DNA of 45,005 nucleotides from Myxococcales bacterium (GTDB lineage: Bacteria > Myxococcota_A > Bradymonadia > Bradymonadales > Bradymonadaceae). The stretch covers positions 1 through 45,005 of the forward strand of contig SKON01000081.1 of assembly GCA_007120035.1 (NCBI GenBank), written 5' to 3'. Below the pieces are notes generated by a model. It did not search any database. It was not told the DNA's origin and saw only the letters and a list, made by a program, of their open reading frames with translations. Shown here piece after piece: positions 26,962 through 34,583 of this stretch (position 1 is its first letter; each line of letters opens with the position of its first letter). The position numbers were made by a program, and so were the translations under genes.

Positions 26962-28659
26962 ATGACCGATGAGAAGAAGGTGGTGCGCCTGAACGAGCGG
27001 CGCGGTGAGTCGGCGATGGTGCGTCCCGTCGAGAAGATCGACGAGATCCTGACCCGGGACGACGCCGAGTCCTACATCAAGACGATGAACCCCCACGGGT
27101 TGTATCGGCTGATCCAGGAGGCCGGCTTCGATCAGGGGATGGACCTGATCCCCTACGCGAGCCCGGAGCAGATTCAGATCTTCGTGGATCTGGACTGCTG
27201 GAAGCGGGACGTGATCGAGACCGACCGGGTGGCGGCCTGGCTGGCGGTACTGGTGGCCGACGCCGACGACGCTCATTTCCATCGGGCCGTGCGGGATCTC
27301 GATCCCGAGGTGATGGCGCTCTTCTTCAAGAAGTCCTTCGTGGCCGTGGAGCTGGTAGAGGACGGGGAGATCCCGGCGGGGATGCCGTCGAATACGGAGC
27401 TGAGCCCGGACAACGCCTATGCCCTGGTGTATCCCGAGGAGCAGGACATCGCGGCCCTGCTGCGGGCGCTCTTGCAGCGGATCTACGACCTGGACATGGG
27501 GCTCGCCTGGACCCTGTTGGAGGCCGTGCGGTGGGAGCTGGCCTCGGAGATGGAGGAGACGGCCTACCGATTTCGGACCAGTCGGCTCGAGGAGCTGGGG
27601 TTCGTGGAGCGGACCGAGGCTCTGGAGGTCTACGCCCTGGTGCAGCCCGTGAAGCTGCGGGAGCGGTGGGAGTCCGGGGAGTGGGAGGCCAAGGTGGCGG
27701 CGGTGATCCCCGACGATCTGCAGGTGCCGGCGGTGGTTCGGGCGAGCACGGGAGAGGATCTCTTTTTCTTTGAGGTGCTGGAGACCGTGGAGGATGGCGA
27801 GGCCGCCGAGGCCCTACTCTCGGAGCTGGCGGTGCTGAGCAACCGGACGATGCTCGCCGACGGGATCGAGCCCGGCGAGCTGGAGAGCGGCCAGGAGGTG
27901 GTCCGCCGGACCACGGGATTCTTGAGCCTGGGGCTGGAGTTTTTGTCTCGCGGCGAGGAGGACCGGGCTCGGGAGGCGTTGAGTACGGTGGCATTGAAGA
28001 CCCTCTTTCAGGTGGGGCACTCCATCGCTCAGAACCTCCGGCAGAAGTCTCGGCATATCGAGGACCGACCGACCTTGTCGTTGGTAGAGGGGGTGCCGTT
28101 CTCGCTCTTGAGCCCCGACGAGGCGGCCCTCTTTGAGGGGTTGCAGGACCTGCGTCCGAGCTACGCTCGGGATCGCTACGAGTTTGAGGTGTTCAATCGG
28201 CAGAAGCAGGTTGATGATGCGGCGGTGCGGATCGGGATGGTGGCGTTCAAGCAGCTGTGGCTCTTTGGGGTACAGCAGAAGACCGTCGAGGAGTTGGCGC
28301 CTCTGGTGTACGAGGGGTCGCTGAAAAACGAGCCCGATCGGGTGAGCTTTGACGTGTTCTTCGCCACGGCGGTCGCGACCTTATTGGTGGCCGGCAAGGC
28401 GGAGCTCCGGGGGTTGACCGTGGAGGAGCTCGGGGAGCTGCCGGCGAAGCTGCGGGAGCGGTCCTGGGAGGAGGATATGCTGGGGGCCTTCGAGCCGGTG
28501 ATCGGGCCGATCCTGGTGGCCATGCCGGCGGCGACGGCCCGGCTGGCGACCCGGTGGCTGGAGGAGACGCTGGAGCGTCTGGTGGATGAGCTGGCGGCGG
28601 TGGAGGCTGTCGAGGAGGTGGAGCCTTTGCTGGACCTGGTGTTGGTGGAGAACGCCTGA
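26962..28659 (+). CDS. DUF6178-like protein, unknown
   Basis: A 565-residue helical, acidic cytosolic protein resembling the DUF6178 group I know from Deltaproteobacteria; the name is from memory and not certain. It is mostly alpha-helix with no signal peptide or membrane segment. Distinct parts are KTMNPHGLYRLIQEAGFDQGMDLIPYASPEQIQIFVDLDCW near the start, then FFKKSFVAVELVED, DMGLAWTLLEAVRWEL and the SLVEGVPFSLLSPDEAALFEGLQDLRPS stretch. No catalytic motif is evident. It starts 3 bp after lysK, suggesting coupled expression. Its 3' end is 9 bp before the 39-bp inverted repeat at 28669. Confidence 0.7.
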   Translation: MTDEKKVVRLNERRGESAMVRPVEKIDEILTRDDAESYIKTMNPHGLYRLIQEAGFDQGMDLIPYASPEQIQIFVDLDCWKRDVIETDRVAAWLAVLVADADDAHFHRAVRDLDPEVMALFFKKSFVAVELVEDGEIPAGMPSNTELSPDNAYALVYPEEQDIAALLRALLQRIYDLDMGLAWTLLEAVRWELASEMEETAYRFRTSRLEELGFVERTEALEVYALVQPVKLRERWESGEWEAKVAAVIPDDLQVPAVVRASTGEDLFFFEVLETVEDGEAAEALLSELAVLSNRTMLADGIEPGELESGQEVVRRTTGFLSLGLEFLSRGEEDRAREALSTVALKTLFQVGHSIAQNLRQKSRHIEDRPTLSLVEGVPFSLLSPDEAALFEGLQDLRPSYARDRYEFEVFNRQKQVDDAAVRIGMVAFKQLWLFGVQQKTVEELAPLVYEGSLKNEPDRVSFDVFFATAVATLLVAGKAELRGLTVEELGELPAKLRERSWEEDMLGAFEPVIGPILVAMPAATARLATRWLEETLERLVDELAAVEAVEEVEPLLDLVLVENA

Positions 28660-28668
28660 GGTCGTGGT

Positions 28669-28763
28669 GCGAAGCGCCGGGGGTGGTGCGCGCCGCCCAT
28701 TCGATCGTCTTCGCCGCCGCGAGGCGATCGAATGGGCGGCGCGCACCACCCCCGGCGCTTCGC
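28669..28763. repeat. 39-bp perfect inverted repeat
   Basis: The arm at 28669-28707 (starts GCGAAGCGCCGGGGGTGG, ends CATTCGATCG) is an exact reverse complement of 28725-28763, with a 17-base loop. It begins 9 bp after the stop of the DUF6178-like gene. This is far longer than a terminator and has no T-run. Similar pieces (GATCGAA.GGGGCGGCG) recur at about 28830-28850. It looks like a MITE- or REP-like element, though I see no target duplication. Confidence 0.9.
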
Positions 28764-28767
28764 GCCA

Positions 28768-28784
28768 GCCCCCTGAAAGGGGGC
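28768..28784 (+). other. Hairpin adjoining the 39-bp inverted repeat
   Basis: GCCCCC and GGGGGC separated by TGAAA lie 4 bases after the right arm of the large inverted repeat. Together they give a composite of two stem-loops. The stretch 28785-28936 holds no gene; it contains partly repeated GCGAAAAG-type sequence at about 28853 and 28870 and leads to the next start codon at 28937. Confidence 0.5.
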
Positions 28785-28936
28785 GCTTCCTGTGTCTTCG
28801 TTCACACTCCGGGGTTCGCGTGGGCGAAGCGATCGAAGGGGCGGCGCCCTCGCGAAAAGGCAGCAGTCGCGAAAAGATCCGGGGTCTGTCATACTCTCTC
28901 ACGGTCGGTCGATGTGCCCCGACGGTGAGAGGAGTG

Positions 28937-30013
28937 ATGGATCTGGACTCGCGAGATTCGAAGATCATCGAGAAGTTGCGGGAGTTCGATGATGGCGAAG
29001 GGGTCGCCATCGGGGAGCTGGAGCAGGCTTTGGATCTGCATCGGCGGACCCTGCTGCGGACCTTGAAGGATCTGATGAAGAAGGGGGTGGTCGCCCGTCA
29101 CGGCAAGGGGCGAGGGACGCGGTATCAGTGGGTGGGGAAGGCCGAGGAGCGGCCTTCGGAGGTGCGGACACCGAAGCCTTTAACTGAGCAGCACTCGACG
29201 GAGCTGGTCTCCGAGGCGTTCCGCAGATCCTATGGCAAGCGAAGTGAGGAGGCTGGGCCCTTCGATCGAGAGACCTGGGAGGCGCAGTTCATCGCCCACA
29301 ATCTACGGTTGATGGGGCGGTGGGTGACGCCGGGGGAGATCCGGCGAGGGGAACTCTCGGCGACGGATCAGGTCCTGGTGGAGAACCACAGGAGGGCCTT
29401 GGACGGTTTGTTCCGAGGGGCGTCGTTGGGGGCGATTCGGGACGCCTTCTGCGAGGGGCTCGGGGAGGTGCCCGAGGTGCCCGACGAGGCCGAGGGGGCC
29501 ACGTCTCAGCCGCCCGTGGAGAGGGCGGCGGGGATCCTGGTGTCGGTCAGCAAGGAGGCGACCGCCGTCGGGGAGGCCCTGGCTCGGGTCGCGTCGCTGC
29601 AGCCCCTCTGCGGTGGGGGAGAGGCGGTGCCCCTGCCGTTGTATTCGCGGGTCGATCCCGGGGAGTACTGCCAGGCGTTGGAGAGGCTCCGCGCAGGGGA
29701 TCCCCGGCCGGTGGTGGCGCTCTTCCAGCGGGCCTGTCTGGACGGGCTGGCGGCGATATCCGTCGACGCTACTGCGCCTGTGGAGGCTCTTACGACCGCA
29801 GAGGCTACCAGGACTCTAGAGTCCGTGGTGCCTGTGATGGCGGAGTTCCCGGAGGAGGCCCAGTCGGGGTTGGATCCTCGAGCTCTGGTCAAGATGCGCC
29901 AGAGCGGCATGGACTTCGACGAGTACCGACGGTTGGTGTCGCTCTTGTCGAAGAACCCGGAGCTGCGGGCGAAGTTTCAGCGCAAGGTGTTGGGAGAGGG
30001 CACCCATCTGTAG
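28937..30013 (+). CDS. Winged-helix protein with Fic-like region lacking the catalytic motif
   Basis: A 358-residue protein. Residues about 5-70 are a winged helix (GVAIGELEQALDLHRRTLLRTLKDLMKKGVVARHGKGRGTRYQW). Residues about 125-290 resemble the Fic fold around its active site: IAHNLRLMGRWVTPGEIRRGE, then VPLPLYSRVDPGEYCQALERLRAGDPRPVVALFQRACLDGLAAI, which matches the helices following the Fic motif. The expected HPFxxGNGR AMPylation motif is not there; that position reads SKEATAVGEALARVASLQPL. If the assignment holds it is an inactive or repurposed Fic protein with a DNA-binding domain. The start ATG 28937 has AGGAG very close (2-base spacing), so an upstream GTG is possible. Its 3' end overlaps the convergent NUDIX-MBL gene by 37 bp. 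Confidence 0.6.
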   Translation: MDLDSRDSKIIEKLREFDDGEGVAIGELEQALDLHRRTLLRTLKDLMKKGVVARHGKGRGTRYQWVGKAEERPSEVRTPKPLTEQHSTELVSEAFRRSYGKRSEEAGPFDRETWEAQFIAHNLRLMGRWVTPGEIRRGELSATDQVLVENHRRALDGLFRGASLGAIRDAFCEGLGEVPEVPDEAEGATSQPPVERAAGILVSVSKEATAVGEALARVASLQPLCGGGEAVPLPLYSRVDPGEYCQALERLRAGDPRPVVALFQRACLDGLAAISVDATAPVEALTTAEATRTLESVVPVMAEFPEEAQSGLDPRALVKMRQSGMDFDEYRRLVSLLSKNPELRAKFQRKVLGEGTHL

Positions 30014-31389
30014 ACGGCGCCGTCGTAGGTCGCCCGATCTTGTTCGACGAGATGAAGAAGGTGGGAGATGAGGCTCTGGCGAGCCAGGGGCCAGACGGCC
30101 CGGGGCACGTCGGAGTAGACCGCGGGGATCAGATCGTCGGCCGTGGCGGAGCCGGCGTTCTTCAGTGCATCGAAGACCAGCGCCTCCCGGTGGAGGCGAT
30201 GGTCGATCACGGCCTGAAGATGATCGAGGGGGTCTGTGATCAGGCCCCCATGAGCGGGGATCAGCACGGCGGGGTCGAGAGCTTTGAGGCGGCGAAGGCT
30301 CTGCAGGTACCGGGCCATGGAGCCCTCGTCGGGGTCGATCATGATGGTGCTCCCCGAGGCGACGAGATCCCCGGCGGCGATGATCCCACAGGAGTCCAGG
30401 TGGAGGGCCAGGTGGCCCGGGGCGTGCCCCGGGGTGTGAAGGGCCTCCACGGGGCAGGGGAGATCAAGGGAGATCGACTCGCCATCGGTGATGGCCCGGG
30501 AGTCCTGTGGCAGGTCGTCGAGGCGGGCCAGGGTCTCGGGGTGGGCGAAGAGGGGAGCGTTGAACCCGCGGGAAAGCTCGGCGATCCCGCCGACGTGGTC
30601 GCGATGATGGTGGGTCAGGAAGAGCCCCTGTACCTCGTGGCCGGAGGCCACCCGATCCCGGAGGATGTCCACGAGGGGGCGAAGAGACGGGGCGTCCCAG
30701 GCACCGGGGTCGACGATGAGAAGCTCCTCCTGTCCGAGGATCAGGGCGTTGGTGTGGGTCGCCGGGGGCAGGGTCGGGGTCTTCAGGGGGACCAGAGCGA
30801 CGCCACCACAGGGCTCGAGGTGCTCGGAGAAGGGGGCGGCCTCTTCGTCAGCGCCGAAGAGGAGATCCGAAGATGTTCCGGCGTCGCCGGCCAGTCGCCG
30901 GAGGATGGTCACGAGGGGGCGAGTCATCAAGAAGGGGGGCCCGGGAGGCGATAGCTCCCAGTGGTTCAGGGCGTCGTCGGCGGCGATCCAGCGTCCGCTC
31001 TCGAATTCTTCGGGGTCCAGGGTGTCCTGTAGAGAGTCGAACCGTTTCGCCTCCTTCGCCGTGAGGTGGAGGCCGAAGAAGGCGGTGAGGAAGGGATGCA
31101 TCCAGCCGGCGGTGGCCCACCACCCGTAGAATTGGAGGCGATCCAGAGCGTCGTCGCCGAAGGCGGCCTGAGACTCCTCGAAGCACTCCCTCAGGGCTGC
31201 CCGGCGGGAGGCGTCGAACCGGTCGGTGCCCTGGAAGTCGACGCCTTCGACCTTACCGGCGAAGAAGGCGTGGAACCCGGGGAGAAAGGAGCGGTCTCGG
31301 CGGCGCTTGCCCAGGAAGACCTCCGGTCCGGCGGGGCCGGATCGGATCAGGGTGAGCGAGGCCGTGAGGGTGGGCTCGGGATGGGTCAT
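29977..31389 (-). CDS. NUDIX hydrolase fused to metallo-beta-lactamase-fold hydrolase
   Basis: A 470-residue two-domain enzyme. Residues about 1-210 are a NUDIX domain: after GFHAFFAGKVEG the motif RRAALRECFEESQAAF supplies the REUxEE helix, and EFESGRWIAADDALNHW follows, as in NUDT19-like diphosphohydrolases. Residues about 235-470 are a metallo-beta-lactamase fold of LACTB2 type: LLIVDPGA, the metal motif THHHRDHVGG, HTPGHAPGHLALHL and IPAHGG. NUDT19 hydrolyses CoA species in mitochondria and LACTB2 is an endoribonuclease; which activity applies here is unknown. The start ATG 31389 overlaps the ROK kinase stop by 4 bp, so the two are expressed together, suggesting a metabolite-repair role (inference). 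Confidence 0.85.
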   Translation of the reverse strand: MTHPEPTLTASLTLIRSGPAGPEVFLGKRRRDRSFLPGFHAFFAGKVEGVDFQGTDRFDASRRAALRECFEESQAAFGDDALDRLQFYGWWATAGWMHPFLTAFFGLHLTAKEAKRFDSLQDTLDPEEFESGRWIAADDALNHWELSPPGPPFLMTRPLVTILRRLAGDAGTSSDLLFGADEEAAPFSEHLEPCGGVALVPLKTPTLPPATHTNALILGQEELLIVDPGAWDAPSLRPLVDILRDRVASGHEVQGLFLTHHHRDHVGGIAELSRGFNAPLFAHPETLARLDDLPQDSRAITDGESISLDLPCPVEALHTPGHAPGHLALHLDSCGIIAAGDLVASGSTIMIDPDEGSMARYLQSLRRLKALDPAVLIPAHGGLITDPLDHLQAVIDHRLHREALVFDALKNAGSATADDLIPAVYSDVPRAVWPLARQSLISHLLHLVEQDRATYDGAVYRWVPSPNTLR

Positions 31390-32324
31390 TGGGCCCTCGA
31401 GGCCAGGTCGGCGGCGCCCAGGGTGCCGGCCTGATCGCCAAGGGAGACCATCTCCACCTGGAGGTCCTCGCGGGCGACTTGGAGGATCAGGGGGAGGGCT
31501 TTCTGGAGGGTCATGGCCCGGAAGTTGTCGCAGTTCTCCAGGACGCCCCCGCCCAACAAGAGGGCCGCCGGGTTCAGGAGGGTCGCGGCGTTGGCGATGA
31601 TCAGGCTGAGGTGATCCGTGGCCTCCTCCCAGATCTGGAGGACCTCGGGGATCTCGGGGGCCCGGTCGTCGGCGACGCCGAGGTGGGGGCGGCCGTCGAC
31701 GAGGAGCTCGTCGATCTGGAGGGCCGTGATGAGCTTCTCCAGATGAATGCCACCGGCGTAGGCCTCGACACATCCCTCTTCGCCGCAACCGCAGGGGCGA
31801 CCGCCGACGACGACCTTGGAGTGGCCGATCTCGCCGGCGTTGTTGGTGGCTCCGGCCACGAGGACGCCGCCGGAGAGGATCGCGCCGCCGACACCGGTGC
31901 CCACGGAGACCGCCAGGACGTCGTCGAACCCCTGGACGGCGCCGGCCTGGCGTTCGCCCCAGAGTTGGGCGCTGAGGTCGTTCACCAGGAGGAGGTGAGC
32001 GTCAGGGATCCCACGCCGTTGCAGGGCGTCCTGTAAGAGGTCGGCGAAGGGTACGTCTCGCCATTGGAGGTTCGGGGCGTTTCGAACGGTCCGGCCGTCG
32101 GGGCTGAGTTGTCCGGCGAGGCCTACTCCGACGGCGTCGACGGTGCTGTCGGGGAGGTCCTGGAGGACCTCGTCGATGAGGCCGGCGAGGACGGCGGCGA
32201 TCTCTTCCGGCCCGCCGGCGTCCCGAATCCGCTGACGGGACTCACCGACGGTGGTCAGACGGGTGTCGAAGATCTCGACCCGGGCGTTGGTTCCCCCAAG
32301 GTCGACACCGGCGCGGTAGTTCAC
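31386..32324 (-). CDS. ROK-family sugar kinase (glucokinase-like)
   Basis: A 312-residue ROK kinase. Features are the phosphate-1 loop AGVDLGGTNARVEIFD at the start, LLVNDLSAQLWGE with the catalytic Asp, LAVSVGTGVGGAILSGG, the family signature GATNNAGEIGH and the zinc motif RPCGCGEEGCVEAYAGG. ROK kinases phosphorylate glucose, N-acetylmannosamine or similar hexoses with ATP in the cytosol; substrate specificity cannot be read here. It lacks an N-terminal helix-turn-helix, so it is an enzyme rather than a repressor. It is first in a two-gene - strand operon with the NUDIX-MBL fusion. A strong promoter lies upstream at 32373-32400. Confidence 0.9.
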   Translation of the reverse strand: MNYRAGVDLGGTNARVEIFDTRLTTVGESRQRIRDAGGPEEIAAVLAGLIDEVLQDLPDSTVDAVGVGLAGQLSPDGRTVRNAPNLQWRDVPFADLLQDALQRRGIPDAHLLLVNDLSAQLWGERQAGAVQGFDDVLAVSVGTGVGGAILSGGVLVAGATNNAGEIGHSKVVVGGRPCGCGEEGCVEAYAGGIHLEKLITALQIDELLVDGRPHLGVADDRAPEIPEVLQIWEEATDHLSLIIANAATLLNPAALLLGGGVLENCDNFRAMTLQKALPLILQVAREDLQVEMVSLGDQAGTLGAADLASRAQ

Positions 32325-32372
32325 GGTAGGCTCCCTGTGATTGGCCCAGAAGGTTGGCCAGGACGAGACAAA

Positions 32373-32400
32373 GATGTATGGTCGGCCCCGACGGTGTCAA
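32373..32400 (-). promoter_or_regulatory. Promoter of the ROK-NUDIX operon
   Basis: Reading the - strand, a perfect TTGACA (32395-32400) is followed after 16 bases by TACATC (32373-32378). The spacer contains GTCGG and CCGAC as a short palindrome that a dimeric regulator could use. The ROK start codon lies about 50 bases downstream. Confidence 0.5.
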
Positions 32401-32430
32401 TTGGATTGAATTTTTCGTGACGGATACGCG

Positions 32431-33222
32431 ATGAATCGAACCCTGTTAGTAGCCTCCTGGCTGGTGGTGCTGAGCCTTCTCTTGCCCGTGTCGGCTCTGG
32501 CCGAGGAGGGATTCCCGCTGCAGATCTCCGCCGGTATCAAGGGAGGGATCAACGGAGCCGCGGGCCATGGGTTTGACAGCCTGTCGCGGTACACCGTGGA
32601 CGATACGACCTACGAGTTTCGACCCGAGTACTACGGGCACTTCGGGACGGGGCCGGCCGCCGGGCTCTCCCTGGAGCTGCGGGCGATGGATATCGTGGGG
32701 CTGGAGTTCGGGTTCTACTACACCAGCCAGACCGTCAACGGATACGTGGACAAGAACGAGGGGGCCACGGGGGAGCGGATCAGCCGGATCAATATGGAGC
32801 AGGTCACCTCGGGGTTTCAGATCCCGATCTTGTTGAAGCTGACGGTGCCCACGAATGTGGTGCGGCCGGCTCTGGGCCTGGGCATCGAGTTGATCCGTCA
32901 GAACGACGCGAGCCTCTCCTATGACGAGACGACGGAGCGAGGGACCATGGGGGCGGCCTACCTGGCGGCGTTGAACGAGAACAATCGGCCCCGGCCTGTG
33001 AACTACACGGTCTTCCAGTTTACTCTGGGGGCGGAGATCCTGGCCGGTCCGGTACGGATTCCCGTCGAGCTTCGGGGCGGCTATGCCCTGGGGTACGATC
33101 AGGATATTCAGGGCCGAGCCGATCTCGACCCCGACGAAGGGACCCTGGACATCGACACGATGTACCTGGGGCATTTTGGGATCTACACAGGCGTGATGTA
33201 CGAGTTCGACCTCCGGCTGTGA
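32431..33222 (+). CDS. Outer-membrane beta-barrel-like protein
   Basis: A 263-residue exported protein with a signal peptide ([24 protein letters not shown]) and a mature part rich in alternating Gly/aromatic strands: [88 protein letters not shown] and a C-terminal [12 protein letters not shown] ending in an aliphatic residue. The layout resembles small OmpA-like or OprF-like outer-membrane barrels of 8-10 strands, and many myxobacterial predicted surface proteins. No precise family is recognisable. It starts a + strand run with the cyclophilin, a second barrel and ppk1. No strong ribosome-binding sequence is visible upstream. Confidence 0.68.
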   Translation: MNRTLLVASWLVVLSLLLPVSALAEEGFPLQISAGIKGGINGAAGHGFDSLSRYTVDDTTYEFRPEYYGHFGTGPAAGLSLELRAMDIVGLEFGFYYTSQTVNGYVDKNEGATGERISRINMEQVTSGFQIPILLKLTVPTNVVRPALGLGIELIRQNDASLSYDETTERGTMGAAYLAALNENNRPRPVNYTVFQFTLGAEILAGPVRIPVELRGGYALGYDQDIQGRADLDPDEGTLDIDTMYLGHFGIYTGVMYEFDLRL

Positions 33223-33271
33223 GCCCAGAGGTCATTCTTCACCAGTCTTCATTACCAACGAGGGAGAAGCC

Positions 33272-33847
33272 ATGAGCTTTCGCAAAGTGAAAGAGTTTTC
33301 CGAGACCCCCCGAGACTACGTGCCTGGAGACGGCGAGCTGCGGGCCGTCCTTCACACCAATCATGGGGCCATTGAGCTGCGGCTCTTCGAGAACCGTGCG
33401 CCGAAGACGGTGGCGAACTTCGTGGGATTGGCCACGGGGCAGCGGGCCTACACGGATACGGAGACCTTCGAGGAGACCACGGGGCCCTACTACGACGGGG
33501 TGATCTTCCATCGGGTGATCCCGGGGTTCATGATCCAGGGAGGAGATCCGACGGGTTCGGGCCGAGGCGGCCCGGGCTACAACTTCGCCGACGAGTTTCA
33601 TCCCGAGCTACGGCACACCAAGAAAGGGATCTTGTCCATGGCCAACGCCGGGGCGAACACCAACGGCAGCCAGTTCTTCATCACCCTGGGGCCGACGCCG
33701 CACCTGGACAACAAGCACGCCGTGTTCGGGGAGGTGATCTCCGGGATGGAGGTGGCCGAGGCCATCGCCGATGTGCCGAAGTCGGCCGGGGACAACCGAC
33801 CTCATGACGACGTGGTCATCGAGCGGGTGGAGGTCAAGCGAGCATGA
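33272..33847 (+). CDS. Peptidyl-prolyl cis-trans isomerase, cyclophilin type
   Basis: A 191-residue cyclophilin. The active-site residues appear in [33 protein letters not shown] (Arg, Phe, Gln), [17 protein letters not shown], and [13 protein letters not shown] (His). There is no signal peptide, so it probably acts in the cytosol, speeding proline isomerisation during folding. The N-terminal 25 residues ([19 protein letters not shown]) are an extension before the barrel. GGGAG lies upstream of ATG 33272. The stop overlaps the following barrel gene by 4 bp, an unexpected pairing that fits folding of envelope proteins only loosely. Confidence 0.93.
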   Translation: MSFRKVKEFSETPRDYVPGDGELRAVLHTNHGAIELRLFENRAPKTVANFVGLATGQRAYTDTETFEETTGPYYDGVIFHRVIPGFMIQGGDPTGSGRGGPGYNFADEFHPELRHTKKGILSMANAGANTNGSQFFITLGPTPHLDNKHAVFGEVISGMEVAEAIADVPKSAGDNRPHDDVVIERVEVKRA

Positions 33848-34581
33848 GCCGTCGATGGTTCGGAGCTGTTCTGGGGGTGATGGTGGCGGCGTCGCTGGTC
33901 GTGATGCCCCTGGAAGAAGCCCAGGCGATGGACCTCGATCTTGAGGTCGGCGCCCGGGTAGGGCCGTCGTGGAACCTCCTGTCCCAGCCGCGGGACCGAG
34001 CCGGGGAGTGGACCCTCTTGCACGGGTCGGCGTTCTCCGGGGTTGGTATCGTGCTGGGACCGGAGGTCAGCCTCGGCGTGACCGAGGTGGCCGACGCCCG
34101 GGTGCAGGTCACGGGCAACCTCTTGTACGGGTTTCATCGGGGCAGCGGGTTCGAGGAGCACGGCGACGGCTCCCGGATCGACCTCCACATCCACGCTCAT
34201 GTGTTGCGGTTGCCCGTGCTGGTGCAGGTGCGGCCGGTGGAGGGGGAGTTTGCCCCCGTGGTGGGGTTGGGCGTGGAGCCCACGATCGGTCTGGTGAGCG
34301 GCGCTACCGTGGAGCAGCAGGGAATGACCACTCCCCCGCAGCCCCTGGAGACCCGGCCGTCCTCGGGTATGAACCTGGCGGGAACGCTGGGGGTGAACTG
34401 GGATCGTCAGAACATGGTGATTCCCGTGGAGCTGCGGTTTGCTTGGAACCCCTTCGTGCCGAACACCACGGTGGATCGGTTCGACGACTTTCAATCCCCC
34501 GATGACCCCGGCAACTACGGGGTGGCCTTCAACTGGCAGGTGCTCCTGACTGTGGGGATCCGTTATTACCTCGGAAATTGA
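33844..34581 (+). CDS. Outer-membrane beta-barrel-like protein
   Basis: A 245-residue protein. Signal peptide [20 protein letters not shown], followed by [14 protein letters not shown], with a probable cleavage after AQA. The mature part has alternating strands typical of outer-membrane barrels: [86 protein letters not shown] and the terminal [14 protein letters not shown]. It starts inside the cyclophilin stop (ATGA). ppk1 starts 2 bp after its stop. It is similar in style to the barrel at 32431 but not an obvious duplicate. Function unknown. Confidence 0.7.
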   Translation: MSRRWFGAVLGVMVAASLVVMPLEEAQAMDLDLEVGARVGPSWNLLSQPRDRAGEWTLLHGSAFSGVGIVLGPEVSLGVTEVADARVQVTGNLLYGFHRGSGFEEHGDGSRIDLHIHAHVLRLPVLVQVRPVEGEFAPVVGLGVEPTIGLVSGATVEQQGMTTPPQPLETRPSSGMNLAGTLGVNWDRQNMVIPVELRFAWNPFVPNTTVDRFDDFQSPDDPGNYGVAFNWQVLLTVGIRYYLGN

Positions 34582-34583
34582 GC

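Noticed and set aside
25066..27282. Long - strand open frame across lysK and the DUF6178-like gene
   Set aside because: It is antisense to two well-supported genes and shows Leu/Pro/His-rich composition typical of shadow frames in GC-rich DNA.
29320..30954. Gly/Arg-rich + strand open frame antisense to the NUDIX-MBL gene
   Set aside because: The opposite strand carries intact NUDIX and MBL motifs; this frame has no recognisable domain.
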